Notes: a model not told the origin generated them from the letters alone. DNA of 48,541 bases from Cupriavidus sp. 2SB (GCF_005503625.1 NZ_SCMX01000050.1:1-48541); one strand, 5' to 3'; positions 1 to 8,100 are shown, counted from the first letter of the stretch. Translations and numbers: made by a program.

Positions 1-179
1 GGATAGCCCAGGTGATGGCCCAGTTCGGCACCCAGCGCACGCTCGATCAGCGCCTTCTTGAACGCCATGGCCGCATCCTGCACCGCCTCGGCGGTCATCG
101 GGCCTTTGACGAATTGATCAATTAATTCCTTCGGGATGGCGGGCAATTCCCGCAATGGGGCTTTCGGTTTGCGTGGCAT
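1..179 (-). CDS. IS256-family transposase, N-terminal part
   Basis: The 59 visible codons encode the N-terminal segment of an IS256-family (mutator-type, DDE) transposase. The start reads MPRKPKAPLRELPAIPKEL and continues with AVQDAAMAFKKALIERALG and GAELGHHLGY, which is characteristic of this family just before the catalytic core. The ATG at 179 is preceded by AAGGAG at 190-185 with 5-nt spacing, so the start is well supported. The catalytic DDE residues lie beyond the window edge, so intactness cannot be judged. Confidence 0.85.
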   Translation of the reverse strand, partial: MPRKPKAPLRELPAIPKELIDQFVKGPMTAEAVQDAAMAFKKALIERALGAELGHHLGY

Positions 180-232
180 ACATGCTCCTTAACGACATGT
201 TATGCCCTACACACAAAATTCCTGACAGGCCC
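1..232 (-). mobile_element. IS256-family insertion sequence, 5' end (cut by window edge)
   Basis: The stretch holds the start of an IS256-type transposase gene and, upstream of it, a terminal sequence. Read on the minus strand, the outer end carries TGTCAGGAATTTTGTGT (about 212-228), which I recognise as the type of end found on many IS256-family elements. The exact outer boundary near 232 is an estimate, because the other inverted repeat and the target duplication lie outside the window. Confidence 0.75.
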
Positions 233-261
233 GATAGCTAACGCGAAGCGGGCGGCTTTCG

Positions 262-597
262 TCATGCGGAGAATGGGTTCAACCCCAGCAATCCGTTGAC
301 CTTGTCCAGCCACGTCCAGCACTCGAGGCAGTTGGCAAGGTATATCCCCAAAATCGTCAGCGCGAAATACGGTCCGCATAGATACCATCGTGTAGCGTTC
401 AGACGAGACGGCCACGCCATGGATCCGAAAGTCAGCAGCGCGCTGCCCAGATTGGCCACCATAGCACCCGCGAATTCTGGGTAAAGGTCCGACATTAGAT
501 GCTCGATCATGCCAAGTGCGTCCAAGCCCGATACGATGCAGATGACGATCCGGGCGGCGACTTCAATAGCAAACGCGAAGTTGGAGGTCTTTGCCAT
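262..597 (-). CDS. small membrane protein, candidate immunity protein to the adjacent Tlde1-like protein
   Basis: I do not recognise a family. The product from the ATG at 597 is 111 residues. A TTG at 615 would add six residues, but the ATG looks more natural. About three hydrophobic segments are visible: near residues 6-28 (FAIEVAARIVICIVSGLDAL), 41-60 (AMVANLGSALLTFGSMAW) and 72-97 (YFALTILGIYLANC). No signal peptide cleavage site or lipobox is seen. The gene starts inside the upstream gene, overlapping it by 35 nt, so the two are translationally coupled. A small membrane protein immediately downstream of a predicted peptidoglycan-acting toxin is the usual place for an immunity protein, but that role is inferred from position only. 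The IS256 end stops about 30 bp past its stop codon. Confidence 0.6.
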   Translation of the reverse strand: MAKTSNFAFAIEVAARIVICIVSGLDALGMIEHLMSDLYPEFAGAMVANLGSALLTFGSMAWPSRLNATRWYLCGPYFALTILGIYLANCLECWTWLDKVNGLLGLNPFSA

Positions 598-1228
598 ACT
601 TGAGAAAGGTATCAACGAAGTCGGGCATGCTTGACGTCAGGTCGATGCATCCTGCCGATCCGGCGTAACGTCCGCCGTGGATGGAGAAGTTGCTACGACC
701 GAACGTCGAGGTTCCGGCAAATGGTTCTAGCCAGATGCGACGGTTGCCCCAGGCAATTTCACATCCGGGCCACGCACCAGAGATTTTTTTCAGATGGGGA
801 ACCTTGCCGAAGTAGCACGCCACCACGTTCCACGCCGGGTAATCTTCTCTGCGCTGCAACTCAGACTGTCTAGCCGTGTAGTACCCCTGCGGAATCGGCC
901 CTTTACTCCAAACATCCTGATACCGCTTGTCCTGAAATCCCCGCGCTCCAGACACCGCAAACCAAGTTCGAGACGCCATGCCGTTCTCGATCCATCGGAG
1001 AATCCTGCCGTTGAATTCGAGCTTGGCACGTCGGGCCTCCATGCGCCGAGCCGTCTCATCGAGGCCCAACATCTCGACCATGAGCCGGACATCGGTCGTC
1101 CGCGCGACCGGGCCGAACTTCGCGAGATGCGCCTCCATTACCGTTTTCTTTAGACGAGGATCCCTTTCTATTGCCCAGACTAGGGAGTGCGTAACGACTG
1201 ACATGGTGAGGGCCTTTGCAGACGACAA
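563..1228 (-). CDS. DUF2778/Tlde1-like L,D-transpeptidase-fold protein, candidate type VI effector
   Basis: The C-terminal half shows the catalytic signature of the Tlde1/DUF2778 family: S-I-H184-G-G followed ten residues later by Cys194 in GSAGCIDL. Tlde1 proteins are antibacterial effectors that cut or exchange peptidoglycan tetrapeptides in the target periplasm using a His and Cys pair with this spacing. Residues 1-85 form a charged, helical N-terminal region of unknown role, and there is no signal peptide, as expected for a protein delivered by a secretion machine. The longest start is a TTG at 1228 preceded by GAGGG; an ATG at 1204 (residue 9) is an alternative. The 3' end overlaps the small membrane gene. 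No VgrG, PAAR or adaptor gene is visible nearby, so this would be an orphan cargo effector. By eye the region is less GC-rich than the operon that follows. Family call fairly sure; effector role inferred. Confidence 0.72.
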   Translation of the reverse strand: MSSAKALTMSVVTHSLVWAIERDPRLKKTVMEAHLAKFGPVARTTDVRLMVEMLGLDETARRMEARRAKLEFNGRILRWIENGMASRTWFAVSGARGFQDKRYQDVWSKGPIPQGYYTARQSELQRREDYPAWNVVACYFGKVPHLKKISGAWPGCEIAWGNRRIWLEPFAGTSTFGRSNFSIHGGRYAGSAGCIDLTSSMPDFVDTFLKYGKDLQLRVCY

Positions 1229-1298
1229 GAACCCTCGACGATAGACAAGGCCAGTCAGCGTTGTCTTTGCGGACCATCAACCCCAGACTTCTTCAACG

Positions 1299-1318
1299 AT
1301 TGGAGGCCGCCCTCCAAT
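1299..1318. repeat. 8-bp perfect inverted repeat (hairpin or operator)
   Basis: ATTGGAGG (1299-1306) and CCTCCAAT (1311-1318) are perfect complements around a 4-nt loop. No T-run follows on either side, so an operator or a transcript hairpin is as likely as a terminator. It lies about 70 bp upstream of the effector-like gene. Confidence 0.5.
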
Positions 1319-1409
1319 GAAAAATGTTCGCAAAGTCGCCAGGCAAACAAAGTGGCGCAAAAGTAACAAAGTCCAGCACCGAAACCAATTCTCTACGGGT
1401 TCCCCCTGA

Positions 1410-1455
1410 GGGATTTGCCGGGTCGGGCGGCTCACCATGAACGCCGGCAAATCCC
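1410..1455. repeat. 12-bp perfect inverted repeat with 22-bp spacer
   Basis: GGGATTTGCCGG (1410-1421) is repeated exactly as its complement CCGGCAAATCCC (1444-1455). Twelve perfectly paired bases are well beyond what chance would place in a short gap. It has no T-tract and sits about 50 bp upstream of the proposed beta-oxidation promoter. It may be a regulator site, a structured transcript or a relic of a mobile element. Confidence 0.5.
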
Positions 1456-1498
1456 GGCATGAAGCCTGCGCATGACGGGACTTTCATGGTCGAAAAAT

Positions 1499-1531
1499 GA
1501 AATTGAACGACCGTGCTATTTTGTGTATGCT
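1499..1531 (+). promoter_or_regulatory. sigma70-like promoter with overlapping operator-like motif, upstream of the beta-oxidation operon
   Basis: TTGAAC (1503-1508), a 17-bp spacer and TATGCT (1526-1531) form a plausible sigma70 promoter. Its -35 overlaps GAACGACCGTGC (1505-1516), which is one base away from the palindrome GAACG-AC-CGTTC found at the esterase promoter near 14299. The wider match GAAAT-N-GAACGACCGT is shared by both sites at 15 of 16 positions. A repressor binding here would block RNA polymerase. The regulator is not encoded in the window. Initiation here would leave a leader of about 170 nt. Confidence 0.5.
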
Positions 1532-1711
1532 TGACCCGCTTTCAAGCCGGAGGGGCTTGTGGAGCAAGGGATTGCGGACACAAAAACATAGCCGCCGCGA
1601 TCCTGGCAAGACCGCAGTACGGCAACACCTTTATTCGAGAATTCGAATCCCGAGACAACTGGAGTCCCCAGAGGCAAGGCCCAAGGACTCGCACACACCA
1701 AAGGAACTTGT

Positions 1712-3793
1712 ATGACAGCGCAGTATCAGGTTCAGGACGGCGTCGCCGTCATCACGCTCGACAATCCCCCCGTCAATGGCCTGGGTCACAGCACCCGCCT
1801 CGGCATCGTCGAAGGCATGACCCGTGCGCTGGACGATGCAGCCGTCAAGGCCATCGTCATCACCGGCGCCGGCAAGGCATTCTCGGGCGGCGCCGATATC
1901 CGCGAATTCAATACGCTCAAGGCCACCCAGGAGCCGACGCTCCACTCGGTGATCCGTGTGCTGGAAGCCTCGACCAAGCCGGTCGTCGCTGCGATCCACT
2001 CCGTGGCCATGGGCGGTGGCCTGGAACTGGCACTGGGCTGCAACTACCGTGTGGCCGCCAAGGGCGCGCAGATTGCGCTGCCCGAAGTCAAGCTGGGCCT
2101 GCTGCCGGGCGCCGGTGGCACGCAACGCTTGCCGCGCCTGATCGGGCTCGAGCACGCGCTGAACATGATCGTGTCCGGCACGGCCATTCCTTCCGAAAAG
2201 TTCGCAGGTTCGAAGCTGTTCGACGAAGTCGTTGACGGCGACGTGCTGCCTGCCGCCGTCAAGTTCGCACAGAACGTGGGCGCTGCAAGCGGCCCGCATC
2301 CGAAGGTGCGTGACCTGAAGGTGCGCCATGAAAACGCCGAAGGCTTCATCGCTTTCGCTCGCAACACCGTGGCAGCCGTGGCAAAGAACTTCCCGGCGCC
2401 GTCGAAGTGCGTGGACGCCGTGGCCGCATCGCTGAAGCCGTTCGAGCAAGGTCTGAAGGAAGAGCGCGAAGGCTTCATGTACCTGGTCGGTACGCCGGAA
2501 TCGCGCGCGCTGCGCCATGCGTTCTTCGGCGAGCGCGCCGCAAGCAAGATCCCCGATGTGCCGGAAGGCACGCCGGTCCGCAAGATCGAGAAGGTTGCCG
2601 TGATCGGCGCCGGCACGATGGGCGGTGGCATCACGATGAACTTCCTGAACGCCGGCATCCCCGTGATCATGCTGGAAACCAAGCAGGAAGCGCTCGACCG
2701 TGGCGTCGGCATCATCCGCAAGAACTACGACAACAGCGCCAAGAAGGGCAAGCTGACGGCCGAGAAGGTCGAGCAGCGCATGGGCCTGCTGAGCACCACG
2801 CTGTCCTATGACGACATCAAGGATGCCGACCTCGTGATCGAGGCCGTGTTCGAAGAAATGGGCGTCAAGGAAATCGTCTTCAAGAAGCTGGACGAAGTGA
2901 TGAAGGACGGCGCGATCCTGGCCTCCAACACCTCCACGCTCGACGTGAACAAGATTGCCTCGTTCACGCGTCGTCCGCAGGACGTGGTCGGCATGCACTT
3001 CTTCAGCCCGGCCAACGTGATGAAGCTGCTGGAAGTGGTGCGCGGCGAGAAGACCGGCAAGGACGTGCTGGCCACCGTCATGCAGATCGGCAAGAAGATC
3101 AAGAAGACGGCCGTGGTCTCGGGCGTCTGCGACGGCTTTATCGGCAACCGCATGATCGAGCAGTACAGCCGCCAGGCCGGCTATCTGCTGGACGAAGGCG
3201 CGCTGCCGGAGCAAGTGGACAAGGCGGTCGAGAAGTTTGGCTTTGCCATGGGCCCGTTCCGCATGGGCGACCTCGCTGGTAACGACATCGGCTGGGCCAT
3301 CCGCAAGCGCCGCGCCGTGGACAAGCCGGACATCCAGTATTCGAAGACCGCCGACCTGCTGTGCGAAATGGGCCGCTTCGGCCAGAAGACCGGCGCGGGC
3401 TGGTACGACTACAAGGCGGGCGACCGCAAGCCGTACCCGAACCAGCAGGTCAACGACATGATCGTCGAGCATTCGAAGTCGCTCGGTATCACGCGCCGCA
3501 AGATCTCGGACGAGGAAATCGTCGAGCGCCTGGTGTTTGCCCTGGTGAACGAAGGCGCCAAGATCCTGGAGGAGGGCATTGCCTCGAAGGCGTCGGACAT
3601 CGACATGGTCTACCTGACCGGCTACGGCTTCCCGCTGTTCCGCGGTGGCCCGATGCTCTACGCAGACCAGGTTGGCCTGTTCAACGTGGCCCAGTCGATG
3701 AAGCGCTACGCCAAGGGTTACCACGGCGAAGCCTGGACCGTTGCGCCGCTGCTGCAGAAGCTGGCCGACGAAGGCAAGGGCTTCAACGGCTGA
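1712..3793 (+). CDS. FadB-like bifunctional enoyl-CoA hydratase / 3-hydroxyacyl-CoA dehydrogenase
   Basis: This 693-residue protein carries out the hydration and NAD-dependent oxidation steps of beta-oxidation. Residues 1-190 form a crotonase domain with the oxyanion-hole segment SGGADI near 58 and the acid/base pair Glu105 and Glu125, spaced 20 apart as in E. coli FadB. Residues about 295-480 form the NAD-binding domain with GAGTMGGG at 299-306 and the catalytic His429 in HFFSPAN. Two C-terminal dehydrogenase domains follow. The ATG at 1712 is preceded by AAGGAA. It heads a 12-kb plus-strand run and is followed by a thiolase, the usual FadBA pairing. Cupriavidus genomes carry several FadB-type paralogues, so the substrate range cannot be read from sequence. 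Confidence 0.93.
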   Translation: MTAQYQVQDGVAVITLDNPPVNGLGHSTRLGIVEGMTRALDDAAVKAIVITGAGKAFSGGADIREFNTLKATQEPTLHSVIRVLEASTKPVVAAIHSVAMGGGLELALGCNYRVAAKGAQIALPEVKLGLLPGAGGTQRLPRLIGLEHALNMIVSGTAIPSEKFAGSKLFDEVVDGDVLPAAVKFAQNVGAASGPHPKVRDLKVRHENAEGFIAFARNTVAAVAKNFPAPSKCVDAVAASLKPFEQGLKEEREGFMYLVGTPESRALRHAFFGERAASKIPDVPEGTPVRKIEKVAVIGAGTMGGGITMNFLNAGIPVIMLETKQEALDRGVGIIRKNYDNSAKKGKLTAEKVEQRMGLLSTTLSYDDIKDADLVIEAVFEEMGVKEIVFKKLDEVMKDGAILASNTSTLDVNKIASFTRRPQDVVGMHFFSPANVMKLLEVVRGEKTGKDVLATVMQIGKKIKKTAVVSGVCDGFIGNRMIEQYSRQAGYLLDEGALPEQVDKAVEKFGFAMGPFRMGDLAGNDIGWAIRKRRAVDKPDIQYSKTADLLCEMGRFGQKTGAGWYDYKAGDRKPYPNQQVNDMIVEHSKSLGITRRKISDEEIVERLVFALVNEGAKILEEGIASKASDIDMVYLTGYGFPLFRGGPMLYADQVGLFNVAQSMKRYAKGYHGEAWTVAPLLQKLADEGKGFNG

Positions 3794-3820
3794 CAAGCTG
3801 AAAAGCTGACTGGCCGATAC

Positions 3821-3852
3821 GCGAAGGGAGGGCAACGATGCCATCCCTTCGC
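3821..3852 (+). other. intergenic hairpin between the FadB-like and thiolase genes
   Basis: GCGAAGGGA (3821-3829) pairs perfectly with TCCCTTCGC (3844-3852) around a 14-nt loop. There is no T-tract, so it is more likely a processing or mRNA-stability element than a strong terminator; the downstream gene has its own good ribosome binding site. Confidence 0.45.
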
Positions 3853-3909
3853 AGACACCGAACATCCCTCCGCTAGACGCAGAGACACAAAGAATCCGAG
3901 GAGCAACAC

Positions 3910-5088
3910 ATGAACGAGGCAGTCATCGTATCCACCGCGCGCACCGCGCTGGCCAAGAGCTGGAAGGGCGCTTTCAACATGACGCACGGCGCCACGCTGG
4001 GCGGCCATGCGGTGCAGCACGCCATTTCCCGCGCCAAGATCGACGGCGGCGAAGTGGAAGACGTGCTGATGGGCTGTGCCAACCCCGAAGGCGCCACCGG
4101 CGCCAACATCGCGCGCCAGATTGCCCTGCGCGCCGGCTGCCCGGTCACCGTGCCTGGCGCCACCGTCAACCGCTTCTGCTCGTCCGGCCTGCAGACCATC
4201 GCCATGGCCGCGCAGCGCGTGATCGCCGATGAAGGCGACATCTTCGTGGCAGGCGGTGTGGAATCCATCTCGTGCGTGCAGCAGGAAATGAACCGCCACA
4301 TGATTCAGGAAAGCTGGCTCAACAAGAACAAGCCGGAAATCTACTGGAGCATGCTGCAAACCGCCGAGAACGTAGCCAAGCGCTACAACATCTCGAAGGA
4401 TCGCCAGGACGAGTACGGCGTGCAGAGCCAGCTGCGTGCCGCAGCCGCCCTGGAAGCCGGCAAGTTCAAGGACGAGATCGTGCCGATGACGGTGCTGGCT
4501 GGCGTGGCTGACAAGGCCACCGGTCAACTGCTGACGAAGGAAGTCACGATCGACGCCGATGAAGGCATTCGCGCCGACACCACCCTGGAAGGCGTCTCGA
4601 AGATCCGCACGGCCATGCCGGGTGGCGTGATCACGGCCGGCAACGCATCGCAATTCTCGGACGGCGCTTCGGCAGCCGTGGTGATGAATGCACGCGTGGC
4701 CGCTGCCAAGGGTCTGCAACCGCTGGGCGTGTTCCGCGGCTTTGCCGTGGCAGGCTGCGAGCCGGACGAAATGGGTATCGGCCCGGTGTTCGCGGTGCCA
4801 AAGCTGCTCAAGAAGGCTGGCCTCAAGGTCGACGATATCGGCCTGTGGGAACTGAACGAAGCCTTTGCCGTGCAGGTGCTGTACTGCGCCGACAAGCTGG
4901 GCATTCCGATGGACCGCCTGAACGTCAACGGCGGCGCCATCGCCGTGGGCCACCCGTACGGTGTGTCGGGCGCGCGTCTGGTTGGCCACGCGCTGATCGA
5001 AGGCAAGCGTCGCGGCGTCAAGTACGTCGTGGTGACGATGTGCATCGGCGGCGGCCAAGGTGCGGCTGGGCTGTTCGAGGTGCTGTAA
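3910..5088 (+). CDS. acetyl-CoA C-acyltransferase (thiolase)
   Basis: The protein cleaves 3-ketoacyl-CoA with CoA, the last step of beta-oxidation. At 392 residues it is the normal thiolase length. The active-site nucleophile Cys90 lies in NRFCSSGLQT, His348 in AVGHPYGVSG, and the second cysteine Cys378 in CIGGGQG; all three catalytic residues are present. The ATG at 3910 follows GAGGAG with 6-nt spacing. It lies 116 bp after the FadB-like gene, with a hairpin in the gap, and is most simply the FadA partner of that enzyme. A biosynthetic PhaA-type role is less likely given the neighbours. Confidence 0.92.
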   Translation: MNEAVIVSTARTALAKSWKGAFNMTHGATLGGHAVQHAISRAKIDGGEVEDVLMGCANPEGATGANIARQIALRAGCPVTVPGATVNRFCSSGLQTIAMAAQRVIADEGDIFVAGGVESISCVQQEMNRHMIQESWLNKNKPEIYWSMLQTAENVAKRYNISKDRQDEYGVQSQLRAAAALEAGKFKDEIVPMTVLAGVADKATGQLLTKEVTIDADEGIRADTTLEGVSKIRTAMPGGVITAGNASQFSDGASAAVVMNARVAAAKGLQPLGVFRGFAVAGCEPDEMGIGPVFAVPKLLKKAGLKVDDIGLWELNEAFAVQVLYCADKLGIPMDRLNVNGGAIAVGHPYGVSGARLVGHALIEGKRRGVKYVVVTMCIGGGQGAAGLFEVL

Positions 5089-5123
5089 GGCATTTCGACT
5101 GCTTCTTGTTGTCGTTGTTGTTT

Positions 5124-5243
5124 CCCCTCTCCCTCCGGGAGAGGGGCAGGGGAGAGGGAACGAGGTTCTGCTTGCCGGTTTGTGGCAATTTGAACCGCTG
5201 CCCCTCTCCCCCAACCCCTCTCCCGCTGGGCGGGAGAGGGGAG
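5124..5243. repeat. intergenic nested palindrome, copy A (two hairpins)
   Basis: Two GGGAGAGGGG-type palindromes flank a core of about 60 bp, and the two halves are also complementary to each other, so the whole element can fold as one large hairpin. The core motif CCGGCAAGCAG is on the minus strand here (5168-5178), opposite to copies C, F, H and I. It sits between the thiolase and the acyl-CoA dehydrogenase of the same operon. Confidence 0.85.
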
Positions 5244-5294
5244 CTAAGCCAGCTATACACTTCCTTCTCGTTTCAGCCCGGAGCTTCGCATTCC

Positions 5295-7154
5295 ATGTCG
5301 CTGATCCTTTCCCGTCGTGATCTCAATTTCGTGCTGTACGAATGGCTCGATGCCGAGTCACTGACGCAGATTCCCCGTTTTGCAGACCATTCGCGCGAGA
5401 CCTTCGATGCCGCGCTCGATACCTGCGAAAAAATCGCCACCGACCTGTTCGCGCCGCACAACAAGAAAAGCGATGCGCACGAACCGCATTTCGATGGCGA
5501 GACCGTTACGATCATTCCTGAGGTCAAGGTCGCGCTGAAGGCGTTCTGCGAGGCTGGCCTCATGGCCGCCGGCCAGGATTACGACTACGGCGGCATGCAG
5601 TTGCCGGTCACCCTGGAAAAGGCGGCGTTTGCCTATTTCAAGGCCGCCAACGTTGGCACCAGCTCGTATCCGTTCCTGACGATCGGCAACTCGAACCTGT
5701 TGTTGACGCACGGCACTCCGGCGCAGATCGACACCTTTGTGCGTCCCGAACTGGAAGGCCGCTTCTTCGGCACGATGTGCCTGTCGGAGCCGCAGGCGGG
5801 TTCGTCGCTGTCCGATGTCGCGACGCGCGCCGACTATGAAGGCGAATCGCCACTGGGCCAGCAATACCGCCTGCGCGGCAACAAGATGTGGATCTCGGCC
5901 GGCGAGCACGAACTGTCGGAGAACATCGTCCATCTGGTACTGGCAAAGATCCCCGGCCCCGATGGCAAGCTGATTCCGGGCGTGAAGGGCATCTCGCTCT
6001 TTATCGTGCCGAAGTATCTGGTCAATGCCGATGGTTCGCTGGGCGAGCACAACGACGTGGTGCTGGCTGGCCTGAACCACAAGATGGGCTATCGCGGCAC
6101 CACCAACTGCCTGCTGAACTTCGGCGAGGGCATGAAGTATCAGCCGGGCGGCAAGGCCGGTGCGATTGGCTACCTCGTAGGCGAGCCGCACAAGGGCCTG
6201 GCCTGCATGTTCCACATGATGAACGAGGCGCGCATCGGCGTGGGCCTGGGCGCCGTGGCGCTTGGCTACACCGGCTACCTCCATTCGCTCGACTACGCGC
6301 GCAACCGTCCGCAAGGGCGGCCGGTCGGCCCGCAAGGCAAGGACCCGGCTTCGCCGCAAGTCCGATTGGTCGAGCACGCCGACGTTCGCCGTATGCTGCT
6401 GGCGCAGAAGAGCTATGTCGAAGGCGGCCTCGCGCTGAACCTGTATTGCGCCCGGCTCGTGGACGACGAGCACGCGGCCAAGGCGGCGGGCGATGCAGCA
6501 AAGCATCGCGAAATGTCGCTGCTGCTCGACATCCTGACGCCGATTGCCAAGAGCTGGCCGTCGCAGTGGTGCCTTGAAGCCAACAACCTCGCCATCCAGG
6601 TACATGGCGGGTATGGCTACACGCGCGAATACAACGTCGAACAGTTCTATCGCGACAACCGCCTGAATCCGATCCACGAAGGCACGCATGGTATCCAGGG
6701 CCTGGACCTGCTGGGCCGCAAGGTCGTGATGCAGGACGGAGCAGCGTTCCAGTTGCTGGGCCAACGGGTGCAAGACACCTGCGCGCGAGCGCTCGGTACG
6801 GGCGATGCCACGCTGGCCGAACAGGCGAAGGCGCTGGGTGCGGCGGCCAGTCGGTTGGCCGAGGTCACGCGCGAACTATGGGCGGCGGGCGATCCGAACG
6901 TGACGCTGGCCAATGCTTCCGTGTACCTCGAAGCCTTCGGGCACGTGGTCGTGTCGTGGATCTGGCTGGAACAGGCGCTGGTCGCACAGGCCGCGCTGGC
7001 GTCGGCGCAGGGCGACGATATCGATTTCTATCGCGGCAAGTTGGCGGCAGCGGCGTACTTCTTCCGCTTCGAACTGCCGAAGGTGTATCCGCAGTTCGAC
7101 CTGCTCGCCTCGCTGGACCGGACCACGCTGGATATGCAGGACAGCTGGTTCTAA
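5295..7154 (+). CDS. acyl-CoA dehydrogenase, large form with C-terminal extension
   Basis: An FAD flavoprotein catalysing the first, alpha-beta dehydrogenation of acyl-CoA. The product is 619 residues, much longer than the usual 380-400, and matches the large subgroup that carries an extra C-terminal helical domain after the core (about residues 480-600). The substrate-binding loop MCLSEPQAGSSLSD is visible near residue 160, and the catalytic Glu462 lies in NPIHEGTHGIQGLD. The frame stays open well upstream, but the conserved N-terminus beginning MSLILSRRDLNF fixes the ATG at 5295, with GGAG about 10 nt before it. Repeat copy A separates it from the thiolase. Related enzymes include FadE-like and DmdC-like dehydrogenases; chain-length preference is unknown. 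Confidence 0.92.
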   Translation: MSLILSRRDLNFVLYEWLDAESLTQIPRFADHSRETFDAALDTCEKIATDLFAPHNKKSDAHEPHFDGETVTIIPEVKVALKAFCEAGLMAAGQDYDYGGMQLPVTLEKAAFAYFKAANVGTSSYPFLTIGNSNLLLTHGTPAQIDTFVRPELEGRFFGTMCLSEPQAGSSLSDVATRADYEGESPLGQQYRLRGNKMWISAGEHELSENIVHLVLAKIPGPDGKLIPGVKGISLFIVPKYLVNADGSLGEHNDVVLAGLNHKMGYRGTTNCLLNFGEGMKYQPGGKAGAIGYLVGEPHKGLACMFHMMNEARIGVGLGAVALGYTGYLHSLDYARNRPQGRPVGPQGKDPASPQVRLVEHADVRRMLLAQKSYVEGGLALNLYCARLVDDEHAAKAAGDAAKHREMSLLLDILTPIAKSWPSQWCLEANNLAIQVHGGYGYTREYNVEQFYRDNRLNPIHEGTHGIQGLDLLGRKVVMQDGAAFQLLGQRVQDTCARALGTGDATLAEQAKALGAAASRLAEVTRELWAAGDPNVTLANASVYLEAFGHVVVSWIWLEQALVAQAALASAQGDDIDFYRGKLAAAAYFFRFELPKVYPQFDLLASLDRTTLDMQDSWF

Positions 7155-7176
7155 AAAACTAGAACGGGAGACAACC

Positions 7177-7959
7177 ATGAGAACCATCCAGCAACTGTTT
7201 GACCTCAAGGGCCGCACCGCGCTGATCACCGGCGGTTCGCGCGGCCTGGGGCTTCAGATTGCCGAGGCGCTCGGCGAGCAGGGCGCGCGCGTGGTGCTGT
7301 CGGCGCGCAAGGCTGACGAACTGGAATCGGCGCAGGCGCATTTAAAGTCGCGAGGCATCGATGCCTCGTTCATCGCTGCCGATGCTGCACGCGATGACGA
7401 GATCGCCCGGCTGGCCGATGAAGCACTGGCCCGGCTCGGCCACGTGGACATCCTCGTCAACAATGCCGGTGCCACGTGGGGCGCCCCGGCCGAAGACCAT
7501 CCGGTCGAAGCCTGGGACAAGGTGATGAACCTGAATATCCGCGGGCTGTTCCTGCTGTCGCAGACAATCGGCAAGCAGTCGATGATCCCGCGCCGCCACG
7601 GCCGCATCATCAACGTGGCGTCGATTGCAGGGCTGGCCGGCAACCCGCCGGGCACGATGGAAACGATTGCCTACAACACGTCGAAGGGCGCCGTGATCAA
7701 CTTCACGCGCACGCTGGCGGCGGAATGGGGCGAGCACAACATCACCGTCAACGCGTTGGCGCCGGGCTTCTTCCCGTCGAAGATGACGCGCGGCTCGCTG
7801 GAACGCATCGGCGTGGACAAGATGTGCGAAGGCGTGCCACTGCGCCGCCTGGGCGATGACGAAGATCTAAAGGGTGCGGCGCTGCTGTTTGCTTCGGATG
7901 CAGGCAAGCACATTACGGGGCAGGTGCTGGCGGTGGATGGAGGCGTGAGCGCTGTGTAA
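7177..7959 (+). CDS. SDR-family oxidoreductase
   Basis: A 260-residue classical short-chain dehydrogenase/reductase. The nucleotide-binding motif TGGSRGLG is at 18-25, the NNAG motif follows near 95, and the catalytic Ser149, Tyr166 and Lys170 are all present. It ends with the usual TGQVLAVDGGVSAV. The ATG at 7177 follows GGGAG and lies 22 bp after the acyl-CoA dehydrogenase, so it belongs to the same operon. In this setting it may act on a hydroxyacyl or alcohol intermediate, but neither substrate nor cofactor preference can be assigned from sequence. Confidence 0.9.
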   Translation: MRTIQQLFDLKGRTALITGGSRGLGLQIAEALGEQGARVVLSARKADELESAQAHLKSRGIDASFIAADAARDDEIARLADEALARLGHVDILVNNAGATWGAPAEDHPVEAWDKVMNLNIRGLFLLSQTIGKQSMIPRRHGRIINVASIAGLAGNPPGTMETIAYNTSKGAVINFTRTLAAEWGEHNITVNALAPGFFPSKMTRGSLERIGVDKMCEGVPLRRLGDDEDLKGAALLFASDAGKHITGQVLAVDGGVSAV

Positions 7960-7978
7960 CCGTTGCCCTTGGTTTGCT

Positions 7979-8100
7979 CCCCTCTCCCGTAAAACGGGAG
8001 AGGGGCAGGGGGAGAGGGTCGGAGGTTCAAGCCACGACTTGTGGTGTTAGAACCGCTGGCCCTCTCCCCCAACCCCTCTCCCGCAGGCGGGAGAGGGGAG
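7979..8100. repeat. intergenic nested palindrome, copy B (two hairpins)
   Basis: Same architecture as copy A: CCCCTCTCCCG-type palindromes at both ends and mutually complementary arms. The core is degenerate and lacks a recognisable TCGGCAAGCAG motif. It lies between the SDR gene and the thioesterase gene inside the operon. Confidence 0.85.

Larger units (their letters stand above)
1229..1498. other. gene-poor stretch with two inverted repeats
   Basis: I see no convincing gene between the effector-like gene and the promoter of the beta-oxidation operon. The stretch is less GC-rich than its surroundings and holds two clear inverted repeats, listed separately. Confidence 0.5.

Noticed and set aside
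1631..3865. A 744-codon minus-strand open frame opposite the FadB-like gene.
   Set aside because: It has a His/Arg/Ala-rich, low-complexity composition typical of antisense frames in GC-rich DNA, and the plus strand encodes a clear enzyme.
4845..5294. In-frame extension of the acyl-CoA dehydrogenase into the thiolase gene and repeat copy A.
   Set aside because: It is a different frame of the thiolase followed by repeat sequence; the conserved dehydrogenase N-terminus begins at 5295.
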